Origin: Siderastrea radians
Taxonomy: Eukaryota; Cnidaria; Anthozoa; Scleractinia; Rhizangiidae
Direction: 5' to 3'
Assembly (NCBI GenBank): GCA_964017195.1
Contig: OZ024894.1
Location: 31,150,388 to 31,214,387 of the forward strand
DNA length: 64,000 nucleotides
In this document: piece by piece, positions 53,371 through 64,000 of the stretch
Numbering within the stretch: the first letter of the stretch is position 1
Layout of the letters: every line of letters starts with the position of its first letter
Translations under genes and position numbers: made by a program
Notes under the pieces: model-generated
What the model was told of the DNA's origin: nothing
The model's input: only the letters and a program-made list of their open reading frames with translations
The model's database searches: none

Positions 53371-54294
53371 TTGAAAAAGGGCGACTACATTGTAGACCAT
53401 GTAGTGAGATGACAAACAAAAAGCCTTTTCTGTAATCCTTTATTGTTGAAGAAATAACGTGTTGAACATTTCCAGCATAGAAAACCTTATAAGCAGACCT
53501 TCTCAGTAGGTTTGCATCAACACACTGGTCTACAACCACTACACTGTATGAATTCATAATAGGCATGGATACATGCCTTCAAAAAGGGCTTTTAAAAATA
53601 GACATTTAAGAAAAGTAATGCAAAAATAATGCAGGCATATTGGTTACACCAACGAACACCAGCAGCATCACCTAAGCAAATGAATGTGTATCTGTGTGAT
53701 TGATACCGCTTATGGGTGTCAAAAAGTGACAACATTAAAAATACACTGTAGTAATCCTTGTGATGCCCTTGGCTATTTATATTGCTTACGCCATTGCATG
53801 TATTTTATTTTGTTTTTGTTTTGGGATTCGCTTTGTTTCTTGAGACCTGTGGAAATAACAAAAAAATGCAAACAGTAAGCAAGTACAAGGCAATTATGGT
53901 GTAGTGATCTGAGTTTAACTTAAGAACAGCTTTAGACATTTCGGTTCAAGTTTCATATAGCTCTTTCATTCCCTACCCTAGCTAAGAATGCAACATCTTT
54001 ACTTTGACTAATATTTTGAAGATATAAGGGTGTATCCCCATGCATGTGCTATTCATCAGGTACATGTAATATTGTTAAGTTACTTTTCCGTCAACCAACC
54101 ACAGCCTGAAAAGATAATATGTACAATAACACTTAACTAAATTGCCAATAATGGAAGCGTTAAAAAGTGACCCCATATGAGGTTCTGGGCTGTATGTGTA
54201 TTGTTAGCAAATTACAATATTTTTATCACTACCTTGCAAGACATTGTACAGGATGAAAAGTAGCATAGACTCCTAACATGCATAAGAGTGTAAC
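53371..54294. other. Gene-free stretch with one open - strand patch
   Basis: At 53400-53560 a - strand frame reads SVVVVDQCVDANLLRRSAYK and VFYAGNVQHVISSTIKDYR, which looks protein-like, followed by a weak border. I do not recognise it and find no partner exon. Confidence 0.35.
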
Positions 54295-54420
54295 AATAGA
54301 TCGAACTATCAATGCATTGCGATTGGAGTGTTCCGATAGCGACGCATTGATCGCAAAATTCAACTATCGATGACAATCGCGATAGTTTAGTTAATTATCG
54401 ATAGTTAAGATAGTTTTCAA
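54295..54420. repeat. ATCGATAG/CTATCGAT palindromic cluster
   Basis: ACTATCGAT, CGATAGTT, ATCGCGATAG and TTATCGATAGTTAAGATAG recur in both orientations over about 125 bp. Simple foldback DNA of unknown origin. Confidence 0.6.
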
Positions 54421-54870
54421 ATGATGTCCTATAGTCCTTTTCCCTTCATTGAAAAATGCCTCTATTGTTCTCTGCTGTACGTTATGTCCATTGTTTTGAA
54501 ATCAAGTAACAATATTACTTTGTTTTCACAAAAAAACAGACTTTATTTGTCTCCAGGGTCTTGTCTGTGTGCAAAATGGTGGTTCAAATATTATCTTTAC
54601 CCCCCCTCCCCCTTTCTTGGAGAATTGACCGTCACTCTGTCAACAAACATGGTGGTCTCGAAGGCTCATATGGCCAGTCTTTTGAAATCGTACAAAACAA
54701 AAAAGGAAAGGCAAGCACATGAGAGCACTTAGGGTTTATAAAAGAAAATAATGGTTCAGAGTTGCATGTACATGCAACTTGTGTACCAGTAAAATGGTAC
54801 TAAAATACAGTGGTAATACAACAAATCTGACCCACCATATGTGACAAACATGTTGACAGGTTAATTTTTC
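54421..54870. other. Gene-free stretch
   Basis: The ORF at 54421-54732 shows no similarity and lacks splice support. A C run lies at 54601-54612. Confidence 0.4.
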
Positions 54871-55720
54871 TTAAGGACGGTGCCTCCTAATTAATATAGA
54901 TGTATTTTTTGCAAAGGGTATGACTATGGGGAAAAAGTGGATCTTAGCAAGGGTTATTGGAAGCCCTTGCTAAGATCTGCTGTTTTCACATAGTCTTAAA
55001 CCGCACAAAAAAATCGGTATAAGAGGGCAAATTCCTTAAGAAACCCGAATATTGGTAATGCATCCATAACTACTATCACGAATATACATTTCATAGTCTA
55101 TCTCTATCTTATGCAATTGAAAGAGAGAATGTATTTGCTGTATGTAGTGTAGTTTGTTGAGGTTGTAGACATTGTAGTCAGTGTACTCGTGTCAAGTCAG
55201 TGTAGTTGGTGTAGTCGATGTAGTAGTGTAGTCGGTGCGGTCGGTGTAGTCAGTGTAGTCGGTGTAGTCAGTGTAGTTGGTGTAGTCAGTGTAGTCAGTG
55301 TAGTCGGTGTAGTCAGTGTAGTCAGTGTAGTCGGTGTAGTCGGTGTAGTTGGTGTACTAGTCAGCGTAATCAGAGTAGTGGGTGTAATCAGCTAGTGTAG
55401 TGGGTGTAGTCAGTGTAGTCACGACAACACTGACCACCCCAACTACACTGACTGAATTAACTACATAGACTACACTGACTACACCTTCTACACCAACTAT
55501 ACTGACAATACACCGACTACACCTACTACACAAACTACAGTGACTACTCTGACTACATGAACTACACCGACTATGCTCGCTACACTGACTTCACCTACCT
55601 ATATGGACAGTGATTAGATATGTTATATTGAATTCGAGAAGGTAGTCATGGATTTATTACCCTGAATATCCTGAGATGCGCAGAATGTATGCGCAGTAAC
55701 AAAACAAGACACCGTCCTAA
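54871..55720. mobile_element. 850-bp TTAA-type MITE, GGACGGTG ends
   Basis: The left end is TTAAGGACGGTGCCTCCTAA. The right end ACACCGTCCTAA is the inverse with the TTAA degraded. GCGCAGAATGTATGCGCAGT near the right end is typical subterminal sequence. The centre is expanded by a GTGTAGTC minisatellite. Confidence 0.6.
55141..55605. repeat. Mirror-inverted GTGTAGTCA/TGACTACAC minisatellite
   Basis: On the left (to about 55425) 9- and 6-bp units based on GTGTAGTCRGTGTAGT. On the right (55425-55605) the complement units, ACTACACTGACTACAC. The two halves can pair as a hairpin of more than 150 bp. The VVSVVGVV peptide is an artefact. Confidence 0.9.
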
Positions 55721-57283
55721 AGAAGAATTGGAAGCCTTAACCAGAATGATGTTAACTGGTGCCACTACTGTACTGCATTCACTATTCAGTTGTTCCTGTT
55801 TTGTCGAGAATAACGAGAATAACTGTCAAACCTCGACTGAATAAAGACAGCTAGAAGTGAGATGTTGTTTACTTGTTAAGCTTTTCTCCTTGGCTCATTG
55901 CCATAACCGGTATGTTAAATTTGTAATAAATACACAAATCCAATTGTTTTGGATAATTAATATTAACATAAGGAGATTTAAGAAACACAAGAATGATTTC
56001 AACAGCTAAGAAAGTGCTCATATCTAAGCAGCTCAGATACAAGTACAGTTCTAGCGTAGTCCAACAAAATTTTCAACTTCACTTTACAATTAATATATGT
56101 ACCTGCTGGCTGTGGTTGGTCCAAATTAGAGTAACTTAAGCTGGAAAGCCTATGGTATGGGGCATGTATGGGGGACACATACATGTAATCTGTCATCTTC
56201 ATCATCTTTTTCTCTATCAGTGCATTACATTACATGTAAAATACTGTTAAATAATTTGTGACATGCCCACAAAAGGGGAATTCTCCCCCCCCCCCAAACC
56301 AGAAGATTGGGCAAGCAATGATGTCTGATTCATCCGCATTTGGGACTCAAACTGTCATCCTTATTTTCCTTTTTTTTTGTTATCTTTACTCACCCTGAAA
56401 TTGTTCCTTTTGCCCCTAAGTATTAATACTTTTTGTCTCAAATGAAATCACACCTACAAATACCAAAAAAAAAATTCATTCCAGTCAGTCAATCTAGAAT
56501 ATTATATTAGGTTACCACACATTTTCAAGTGAGGATCCTGGGAGGAAGTGGGGTACTCCCTATTTTTGGTTTTACGGGGTGGCTCTGGCCAAAGGTGGTG
56601 ACTTTTTTTAAGCTCACAGTTTACTAAAGGGTAGGAAAAACTTGTCATTTTAGTATATGAAAAGGTTACAAAATCAGCCGAAAAGTGGACGAGATGGTGG
56701 CTTAAAGAAAAGTTTGGGAAAGTGTGCCAGATTTCTGTAGAAACGACAACACGAAACACATAAAAGCTTGCAACCTTTGAGTAGCTGAACCAGAATGACT
56801 GAAAGCCTGGGGAAAATTAGACAATTATAGGAAATTCTATTGTTTTGGTTTATCCTTGAGGTATAGTAAAGGGGTGCAAATTTTGCTCTCGGTACCATTT
56901 TGGTAAAAAATAGTATACTAAAAGGGAAGGGTTTGAACCTCCAGACAGAGCCTCTCCATATAAAACTTTATTGAGTTCCCCCCCCCCCTCCCCAAGGGTA
57001 AGGATGCACCCAATCCATACTCTTATACAAATTTATTTGGGTTCAGCCTTAAGGTGTAATGAACTTTTATGTGTTATATAGAAAGAGAAAGAAAAATTTC
57101 GACTTACTGGTGAACTGTTATGTTCTGAAGCAGAAGTGAATCACAGGGAAGTGTATGCCCAGTTTACTTAGCATACACCCTCACACTAAAAATTTTCTAC
57201 CTGGCTACCTGGGATCCCAGCATTGCCTTACCAGCATCCCAGCGAACTGGACTAAGATTTTCTTATGTAACTGCAAAGTATCT
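55721..57283. other. Gene-free stretch
   Basis: Short ORFs without similarity. C runs lie at 56285-56296 and 56979-56992. No RNA gene or repeat border was recognised. Confidence 0.4.
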
Positions 57284-57637
57284 ATGCAAACTGAGCCAGC
57301 ATGGCTAACCAGGCCAGTTTGGCTCATTGGCCTCTTAAGGCCCAGTAATACGAGCAACATGTTCGTAAAACTTTTTGCGCAACAATGTTGCGTTGCAAGT
57401 TGAGATTGTTTCTTGCACATATTAACACCTTTTTGCGCAACAAATCTGTTGCTTCTACTTTTTGCAACATGAAAAATTGTTATGCGCAGAGGTGATGATA
57501 CGTGTAACAAACAATTTTAACTTGTTATGCAACATTGTTGCGAGGAAGGTTGCACGAAAATGTTGTCCATGTTACTGGACCTTAAGAGGGCAATGAGCCA
57601 AACTGGCCTGCTTAGCCATGCTGGCTCAGTTTGCGGA
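57284..57637. repeat. 54-bp-arm palindrome split by a MITE
   Basis: GCAAACTGAGCCAGCATGG ... GGCTCATTGGCCTCTTAA on the left is inverted on the right (TTAAGAGGGCAATGAGCC ... CCATGCTGGCTCAGTTTGC). Without the inserted MITE it would be a single palindrome centred on TTAA. Confidence 0.85.
57335..57585. mobile_element. 251-bp TTAA MITE, GGCCCAGTAA ends
   Basis: TTAAGGCCCAGTAATACG at the left and TGTTACTGGACCTTAA at the right, bounded by TTAA. The interior carries GCAACA/TGTTGC motifs in both orientations (for example GCGCAACAATGTTGCG). It sits at the exact centre of the outer palindrome. Confidence 0.8.
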
Positions 57638-58888
57638 GATCCTGGCATAAACACACCGAAACATACCGTGTTATTTTCAAGGCTATGATTAACATGTGAC
57701 TAATAAAACCATGAACACTAAGAATTATCTTGGATTGTTCATTGTGTCATGTCCGACCAATCAGGTGCGAAATCAAACCATGAGAAAAAAATGCAAACCA
57801 CAAATTCAATGAAATAGTAATACCATTGCGGCTTGTGCTTCATTGGTCTTGTATCTGATTGGTTTTCTTTCCCAAAATAATAACAGTCCAAAAATAATTC
57901 AAGTGTGCATGGTTTTCATAGTTTTACTGTATTAAGAGCCATGATGCCTAACATGTGTAACGGCGGAGTATAGATCAATGTTATGGATGAACTTATCTTT
58001 TGTTGCTATAAAATAATTTACTCAAAAAGCAATTGGGTTTCTTTATATGCATATGAACATGTGACTAATAGCTAATTGACATCCCTTAATTGAAAAGCAA
58101 AGTTATCTAAGCAGCTAATGTTGCCCAAAGCCAAAGGGAACTTGGAGAGAAAACGGCAATTCTGCAGGAATGGGGATTAATGATTATGGAATTCAGAGGA
58201 CACAGGGGCAAAGTTCTGTCCATGAATTGAAAGTTTAAATCTCAGAAGGTTCTTACAAGAACTTATGTGTTACATAACTATTAAAGAACATTATTTAAGT
58301 TAAATGCAAGACACAAGCATCGAATCAAGACAAATTCAATTCAATGACCCTCTATTTAAATTACTAAGTCCTCGTGGACTGAGCGGACCGCGTGGTAAAT
58401 GTTTGTATTCAGTTATATTTCTCAACCAAGAGTAAAAAGAGACGTACCTGAAATGATGTACGAGCCATAGACGAAGGAAAAGTGGTTCTTCTATATTATT
58501 TGCATTGAATTTCCATCAGATTGAAAGCCGTTTGCACGTTGGTTTGCCTTATACTAGCTCAGTCGACCGTTAAAAAGATCCCGCCTTCCCGAATGAGCAC
58601 GAAGTATGGTCAGCGGACGTTTACTAATTAATGTACACGAACGCTAAAAATAACATGCCCTAAAAAAAAGCGTTTTTGCGGTTCTGTGTTGTTTTCACGT
58701 AATTCAAGATTTTCCATGAAAATGCTACCTGAATTCGCTGAGCAAACGGTCGATTATTTAACTTGGTGAAATAAGTTCGCATCGCAATGTACCAGTAAAA
58801 CGAAATTCAAAGGGCGTAGCACCTACGTTCGCATGAAATACCTCTGACAAACAGGTTTTAGTGGAAATTCAAACGGAAAAAAGCGCAC
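57638..58888. other. Gene-free stretch
   Basis: No gene or RNA recognised. CCAAT-type words occur singly (57757, 57838) without a clustered arrangement. Confidence 0.4.
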
Positions 58889-60701
58889 TTAAGGAGGCTC
58901 GCAACGGTTTTTTTGGCCTTTGAGTGTATCTTTTGAAGCCAAAATTTCGCATAGAAGGTAAACTTCGATTTCCTTGATACTACACCACCTTTTCAACATA
59001 TGATCAAAGATTATTTTCTCACTGGTTTCCTAGCAACAGCTGTCACCATAGCAACGGTAATGGCCAACCCCTCATTTTAAATAATGTCGAATATCTCGAA
59101 AACTAGTCAGACACTTTACGACGAAACTTGAACTATTTGAACTACTCAACCTACACAACTTGTATGCGAAATTAGGGAAAAATCTGTAAGAGCGTTTTCA
59201 TGTAAATCGTGATTCATTTTTTACGGGCTGATTTTGGTCATTACTGCAACTTTCTCCAATATTTCAAGAAAGATAAAACTTAACACTTTCTATTGTCAGT
59301 TGAAGGATCTTTTAGGATATTAAAACATTCTTAATGTACATTGAGCTTTCTAGGTGGCTGCGATTTTAAGATATTTATATTTAAAAACTGCTAAAATGCA
59401 GCATAAATCAGCCAAAAAGTTCGTAATTTGCATAAATAGAAATATTTCTAAATTGCCCTTACAGTTTTCTCTCTTCAACTGATTGCCGTTAGAATAATAA
59501 TTGTTTTTGATGTCCCAGTGAGTTTTAGGCTGAATAAACATTTCTGTTATTAGATAAGAAGGCTGAATCTCGGTCAAGTTTCAGTCGTTGTTAACTTTCA
59601 ACGAGCAACAGTTTTATTTGTTCTTCCTGGTCTATTTCACGGTTATTCACGTGCAATGAATATTTATACACGCTGCGCTTGTGCCCTCTTGTCCATTTAT
59701 AATTTCTTCTCATAATAAGGAAAATTTTCGTCTTCTGAGCTTCTTCCTGGAGACTCTTTTTCATTATTCTTTAAATACTGACTGGCGTTTCAGCATTTTT
59801 AATTACGGATTTAATTACACTGGGGCCGAAAAATGAAGAGAAACAAGCTCAGAAGACGAATAGATATTTTTTATTATGAGAAGGAATTATAAGCGCATGA
59901 GAGGACACAAGTGCAGCGTGTATAATTATTCATTGCACGTGAATAACCGTGAAAGAGACCAGGAAAAACAAAATAAAACTGTTGCTCGTTGAAAGTTAAT
60001 AACGACTGAAACTTGACCGAGATTCAGCCTTCTTATCTAATAACAGAAATGTTTATTCAGCCTAAAACTCACTGGGACATCAAAAACAATTATTATTCTA
60101 ACGGCAATCAGTTGAAGAGAGAAAACTGTAAGGGCAATTTAGAAATATTTCTATTTATGCAAATTACGAACTTTTTGGCTGATTTGTGCTGCATTTTAGC
60201 AGTTTTTAAATATAAATATCTTAAAATCGCAGCCACCTAGAAAGCTCAATGTACATTAAGAATGTTTTGATATCATAAAGAATCCTTCAACTGAAAAGAG
60301 AAAGTGTTAAGTTTTATCTTTCTTGAAACATTGGAGAAAGTTGCAGGAATGACCAAAATCAACCCGTAAAAAATGAATCATGATTTACATGAAAACGCTC
60401 TTCCAGATTTTTCCCTAATTTCGCATACAAGCTGTGTAGGTTGAGTAGTTCAAATAGTTCAAGTTTCGACGTAAAGTGTCTGACTAGTTTTCGAGATATT
60501 CGACATTATTTAAAATGAGGGGTTGGCCATTACCGTTGCTATGGTGACAGCTGTTGCTAGGAAACCAGTGAGAAAATAAACTTTGATCATATGTTGAAAA
60601 GGTGGTGTAGTATCAAGGAAATCGAAGTTTACCTTCTATGCGAAATTTTAACTTCAAAAGATACACTCCAAGGCCAAGAAAACTGTTGCGAACCTCCTTA
60701 A
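58889..60701. mobile_element. 1.8-kb foldback TTAA element
   Basis: TTAAGGAGGCTCGCAACGGT at the left and CTGTTGCGAACCTCCTTAA at the right, bounded by TTAA. Arms of about 870 bp (58889-59765 and 59825-60701) are near-perfect inverted copies around a short loop. The identical 75-codon ORFs at 59350-59577 (-) and 60013-60240 (+) are mirror images, not two genes. Shared CACCATAGCAACGGTAATGG ties it to the 44.7-kb MITE family. Confidence 0.85.
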
Positions 60702-61630
60702 AGAGATTCTCGTCTGTGTGTAAAAAAAGAAAAAACAAATAGTGTAAACTCCTGATCGCGAGAAGGGCTAGTTTTGCAGCGTTTTTGTATCACGCTCAAT
60801 TTATTTTGCTTATTCGCTATCCTCTTCTAAGCAGTACGGGGACCGGGCAATGTTTTTGTCACGCCCACTTCAAACTGGCAGCCGAAAAACGTTTTTAACG
60901 AAAAAAAATCTGTTTTCAAAATTCACAGATTGGTTGGATTTAAATCAATTCTCTGTTGCTTCTCTCAATTGGCACTACCGAAATGTTGGTTTTTAATAAT
61001 TAACCAAATATTCGTCTACACACAAACTGCGACTTGTTACTGAAGCCAATCAGTAAAACAGTGCTTAATTTTAAACATGTGAATAGGTTGTTCAAGATAA
61101 TGAAAAACGCAGATGTCTTGAAGTGGGTATTAAAAACTTAGCTTGGCGTAGGGGGGGGGGAGGGGTGGGGAGGAGCGATGTGCAGCAAATGTCTTGAAAC
61201 AATTACACTATTTCGGACCACAATATGTGATTTTTTTACCCTGTTTCAGGCCTGACCCAAAATCTGATGCCCCTTATCAAAACTGTCCCAAAAAGGATCG
61301 CAGCTACCTAGGAACTGCTTCAATTTACGTAAAACGTTTGAGAAGGGCTTCAAATTCTCTATGTTAATCAGAAGACCATTCTCAAGGGATGAAAATAGTA
61401 AAAAGTAGCTTCGTCTAAAGACAATACCCAATTCCAGACCACAACTCGCAAACCTTACCCTAATTCATACCAAAACGACACAAAAATCATTACCTTTCAG
61501 GCCGCCCACACCTATCTGGCTTTTATGTAGAAGGTTTGTGCAGTCTCCCTTTTTGATTTTCATATCGTTTACAAGGTTTAGGCAATCTCTCTGTTTTTCT
61601 TTCTTTCTACAATCTCCTTTTTTTACATTT
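60702..61630. other. Gene-free stretch
   Basis: No coding similarity. A G run lies at 61151-61170. The ORFs near 61246-61749 lack splice or similarity support. Confidence 0.4.
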
Positions 61631-61690
61631 GTGGGGAGCAAGGTTGGTGTAGCGGTGGGAGCACTTGCCTCCCACCTCTGTGACCCCTTT
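61631..61690 (+). repeat. Possible tRNA-derived SINE head
   Basis: GGTTGGTGTAGCGGTGGGAG resembles a Pol III A box (TGGTGTAGCGGTGGG), and CACTTGCCTCCCACC could be an anticodon arm with GCC (Gly). No B box follows within the usual distance, so this is a fragment at most. Confidence 0.3.
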
Positions 61691-61892
61691 GACGCGAAGC
61701 AAATGCCATCAAAGGTACCTTTAACGCACATTTGAAAGTAACTTTGCAATAGCTTTGATACAGGTCAAAGGTGTACTACATTTGACCCAAATCAAATACG
61801 GCCTTTGACTCGGGTCAAACGTTGTCAAAGGTTTTTGTAAAGACGGCCTTGAGTACACCTATTTTGAAATCACTAGTGATCCTTGCAATCTG

Positions 61893-62052
61893 ATTGGCTC
61901 TCAACAGTGCGATTTATTAACGAATCGCACTATTTTTTGCTCTAAATCGCATCATTATTTTAGCCAATCAAAATGAAAATGAAAATAATACTAGCCAATC
62001 ACATTTCATGGCTTAACTGCGCTAGCCAATCAGATTGCAGAAAAATATAAGG
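61893..62052 (+). promoter_or_regulatory. CCAAT-repeat/TATA promoter-like block
   Basis: CCAAT boxes occur at 61964-61968, 61995-61999 and 62026-62030, exactly 31 bp apart, each as GCCAATCA. An inverted one (ATTGG) is at 61893-61897. ATATAAGG at 62045-62052 is a TATA-like box 17 bp after the last CCAAT. A perfect 9-bp inverted repeat, AGTGCGATT/AATCGCACT, lies at 61906-61931. The ATG with good context follows 69 bp later. CCAAT boxes are bound by NF-Y in animals; use here is inference. Confidence 0.5.
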
Positions 62053-62120
62053 CAAAAAAGTCATTTTCGAGGGAAATTTTGCAATTTCTGTTGCCCAAAT
62101 TCCCCCTTTTCCAGATAAAA

Positions 62121-62333
62121 ATGGATGAATTCAACTGCTTACAGTTTTTAAACAACAACAGTGATCTCTTTGCGGCTGAACAATTACTGTCAGATGATTT
62201 TCCAACTTTTGATGTCAGTTTTAATCAAATGGTCGCCGACTATTCTCCAAATACTGCTGCAGTTCCGCACGGTCTCGAGTCCAACGGAACCAAAACCAAA
62301 ACAACAACAACAGCGACAACCCTACAGAGCTGA
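62121..62333 (+). CDS. Start of an unidentified protein, possibly element-encoded
   Basis: Start chosen at AAAAATGGATG (A at -3, G at +4), 69 bp after a TATA-like box; an upstream in-frame ATG (62079) lies nearer the expected transcription start. It codes MDEFNCLQFLNNNSDLFAAE, QLLSDDFPTFDVSFNQMVAD and stops after a Thr-rich stretch at 62331-62333. An acidic, hydrophobic-patterned N-terminus (LLxDDFPxFD) could be an activation-type segment. The sequence stays open in a second frame (QQQQRQPYRAEQRLRM), suggesting a frameshift in a longer gene. I do not recognise it with certainty; a DUF3504 recombinase-like gene is one possibility. Confidence 0.4.
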   Translation: MDEFNCLQFLNNNSDLFAAEQLLSDDFPTFDVSFNQMVADYSPNTAAVPHGLESNGTKTKTTTTATTLQS

Positions 62334-62421
62334 GCAACGTCTGCGCATGTGCGTGACAGGGAGAGGTCTGGGGTGCAGAATGGTTTCAAATTTTAAGGGA
62401 TTTGTAGGGAACCGTCTGGGC

Positions 62422-63231
62422 ATGTGAACATTTTCCGCATTTTCAATGGCGTTTCTACATATTTAAAGGTAACATTCATAACACATGTAGTTTTTGCCAT
62501 GTTTTATGTAATGCTCGTTTCTACCTTCACGATTTGTCTTCTACTTTTTGCTATAAACGTTCAAAGTTGCTAGTGATGGATTGAAATTGTTCCATCGATG
62601 GAACAGTTTACCGGGCAAGTGGTATGTGAACATTTAGCGGATTTTCAACGTCATTTCTGAATATTTAAAGCTAACATTCATAACACGTGTAGTTTTTGCC
62701 ATATTTTATGTAATGCTCGTTTCTACCTTCACGATTTTTCTTCTACTTTTTGCTATAAGCGTTCAAAGTTGCTCGTGATGGATTGAAATTGTTCCATCGA
62801 TAGAACAGTTTACCGGGCAAGTGGTATGTGAACATTTAGCGGATTTTCAACGTCGTTTCTGCATATTTAAAGCTAACATTCATAACACAGGTAGTTTTTG
62901 CCATGTTTTATGTAATGCTCGTTTCTACCTTCACGATTGTTCTTCTACTTTTTGCTATAAACGTTCAAAGTTGCTCGTGATGGATTGAAATTGCTCCATC
63001 GATAGAACAGTTTACCGGGCAAGTGGTATGTGAACATTTAGAGGATTTTCAACGTCATTTCTGAATATTTAAAGCTAACATTCACAACACATGTAATTCT
63101 TGCCATATTTTATGTAATGCTCGTTTCTACCGTGGAGATTTTTCTTCTACTTTTTGCTATAAACATTCAAAGTTGCTCGTAATGGATTGAAATTGTTCCA
63201 TCGATAGAACAGTTTACCGCGCAAGTGGAAC
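62422..63231. repeat. Four tandem copies of a 202-bp unit
   Basis: Reference base at 62422, 62624, 62826 and 63028, period exactly 202. Each unit contains TGTTCCATCGATRGAACA, a perfect 18-bp palindrome in copy 1 and one mismatch off in the others, followed by GTTTACCGGGCAAGTGG. Copies differ by a few substitutions and no net indels. No ORF spans the units. Confidence 0.95.
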
Positions 63232-64000
63232 ATCAAAAACTATAGTCATTTCCCAAGAATCCTAAGGGCACAGACAATATCGGCAGTACAGGTGAATCTG
63301 TACCTGCTTATTTGAAGTGGGAGGCTATCTTGAGTATATTACCACCTTAGTTCCTTGTACAGCTGCTGCTTTAAAATTAATTGCAGCCCTGTATGTTTAT
63401 TTAGCTGGAATGCCCTACATTTCGCATTTGTGTGTATGATACTCATGAATGTCTTTAATCTTTAATCATGGTAATTGCCACTAGCGTTACAAATAATGCT
63501 AATCCGGCAATGGAGCGGCCAGCCGTCGCTCAATTACATGGTATCAGAATAAATGAAAAAACAACGATGTAAATTAAATTATTATGTTAAATATTGTTCA
63601 AACAAATGTGGAATTTTAAAATAAACATTTTAATAATACCATTTATTGTTTTGATTGATGACTTTGTTTACGGCCCGAGGCTTTCCCTCTTTTTGGTTAA
63701 CAGCATTCAGTCCCTTTAAGATATTTTTCGGCAGCAGACAACATGACGGGAGTAGTAGGCAGTAAGAATCAAGATCTCCAATAACCCCCCATCTTGAGCT
63801 TCAAGCCCCCCTCTCTATTGAGCCCCCTCCCCCCCATGGCCACACCCCCCCCCCCCCATGGCCACAAAATGACAGAAGGTACGGTGTGACATAGGTCGGG
63901 TTAGAATTGCACTATATTCTTGATCTAAACGTTTCCAACTTGCAATTTCATATGGGACAGTTTCAGTACTTTTCTATCAAGTTCTGTTTTCAGTATATCA
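63232..64000. other. Gene-free right end
   Basis: No gene seen. C runs with CCATGGCCAC occur at 63827-63865. The window ends without a recognisable border. Confidence 0.4.

Noticed and set aside
55189..55395. Val/Ser-rich repeat protein
   Set aside because: Direct product of the GTGTAGTC minisatellite; the complement half gives a different peptide and no gene context exists.
59350..60240. Two identical 75-residue proteins on opposite strands
   Set aside because: They are mirror images created by the arms of one foldback element; no similarity or promoter supports a gene.

Overview
The window reads as about 64 kb of nuclear DNA from a cnidarian, most likely an anthozoan such as a stony coral. 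The support is spliced exons with GT/AG borders, a C-type lectin exon of the type common in corals, L1/Tx1-like and other LINEs, a Ty3/gypsy remnant, Crypton-type recombinase debris and a very dense load of TTAA-bordered MITEs. The assignment is inference; no single marker gene fixes the species. Almost everything recognisable is mobile-element derived, and host coding content is limited to isolated exons.

Layout. 1-3 kb: the 3' end of a Ty3/gypsy element (broken integrase, then a 215-bp LTR) and a repeat shared with the 15-kb region. 3.5-6.8 kb: ten tRNA-like genes in 248-bp units (seven on -, three on +) forming a head-to-head palindromic array, flanked by an exact 12-bp direct repeat and, further out, by a 57-bp inverted pair. 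7.9-9.4 kb: a repeat with a diverged relative at 49.9-51.2 kb. 10.1-13.6 kb: a five-exon transposase-derived pseudogene whose splice sites are preserved. 14.5-18.3 kb: a 3.8-kb element with inverted ends and 0.6-kb inverted arms. 18.3-27.2 kb: a ~210-bp tandem array split by at least four nested insertions. 29.3-30.2 kb: a TAA-flanked Harbinger-like element. 31.5-32.2 kb and 49.5-52.2 kb: two paralogous exon pairs (- strand) coding tyrosine-motif-rich protein tails. 33.2-37.9 kb: a LINE with an uninterrupted 1231-codon ORF2 and a poly(A) tail. 39.3-42.7 kb: two hairpin-ended elements, one of which encloses a decayed Crypton-type tyrosine recombinase. 43.4-43.8 kb: a frameshifted C-type lectin exon. 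44.7-61 kb: MITEs, minisatellites, a nested palindrome and a 1.8-kb foldback. 61.9-63.2 kb: a CCAAT/TATA promoter-like block, the start of an unidentified ORF, and four tandem 202-bp repeats.

How it fits together. The region behaves as an insertion sink: LINE, piggyBac-like (TTAA), Harbinger-like and hairpin elements have repeatedly inserted into each other and into a satellite-like array, so the order of events can be read from interrupted repeats. The most unusual items are the palindromic tRNA array with apparent target duplication, a family of one-sided hairpin elements that may be driven by the Crypton-type recombinase beside them, and the two paralogous receptor-like tails.
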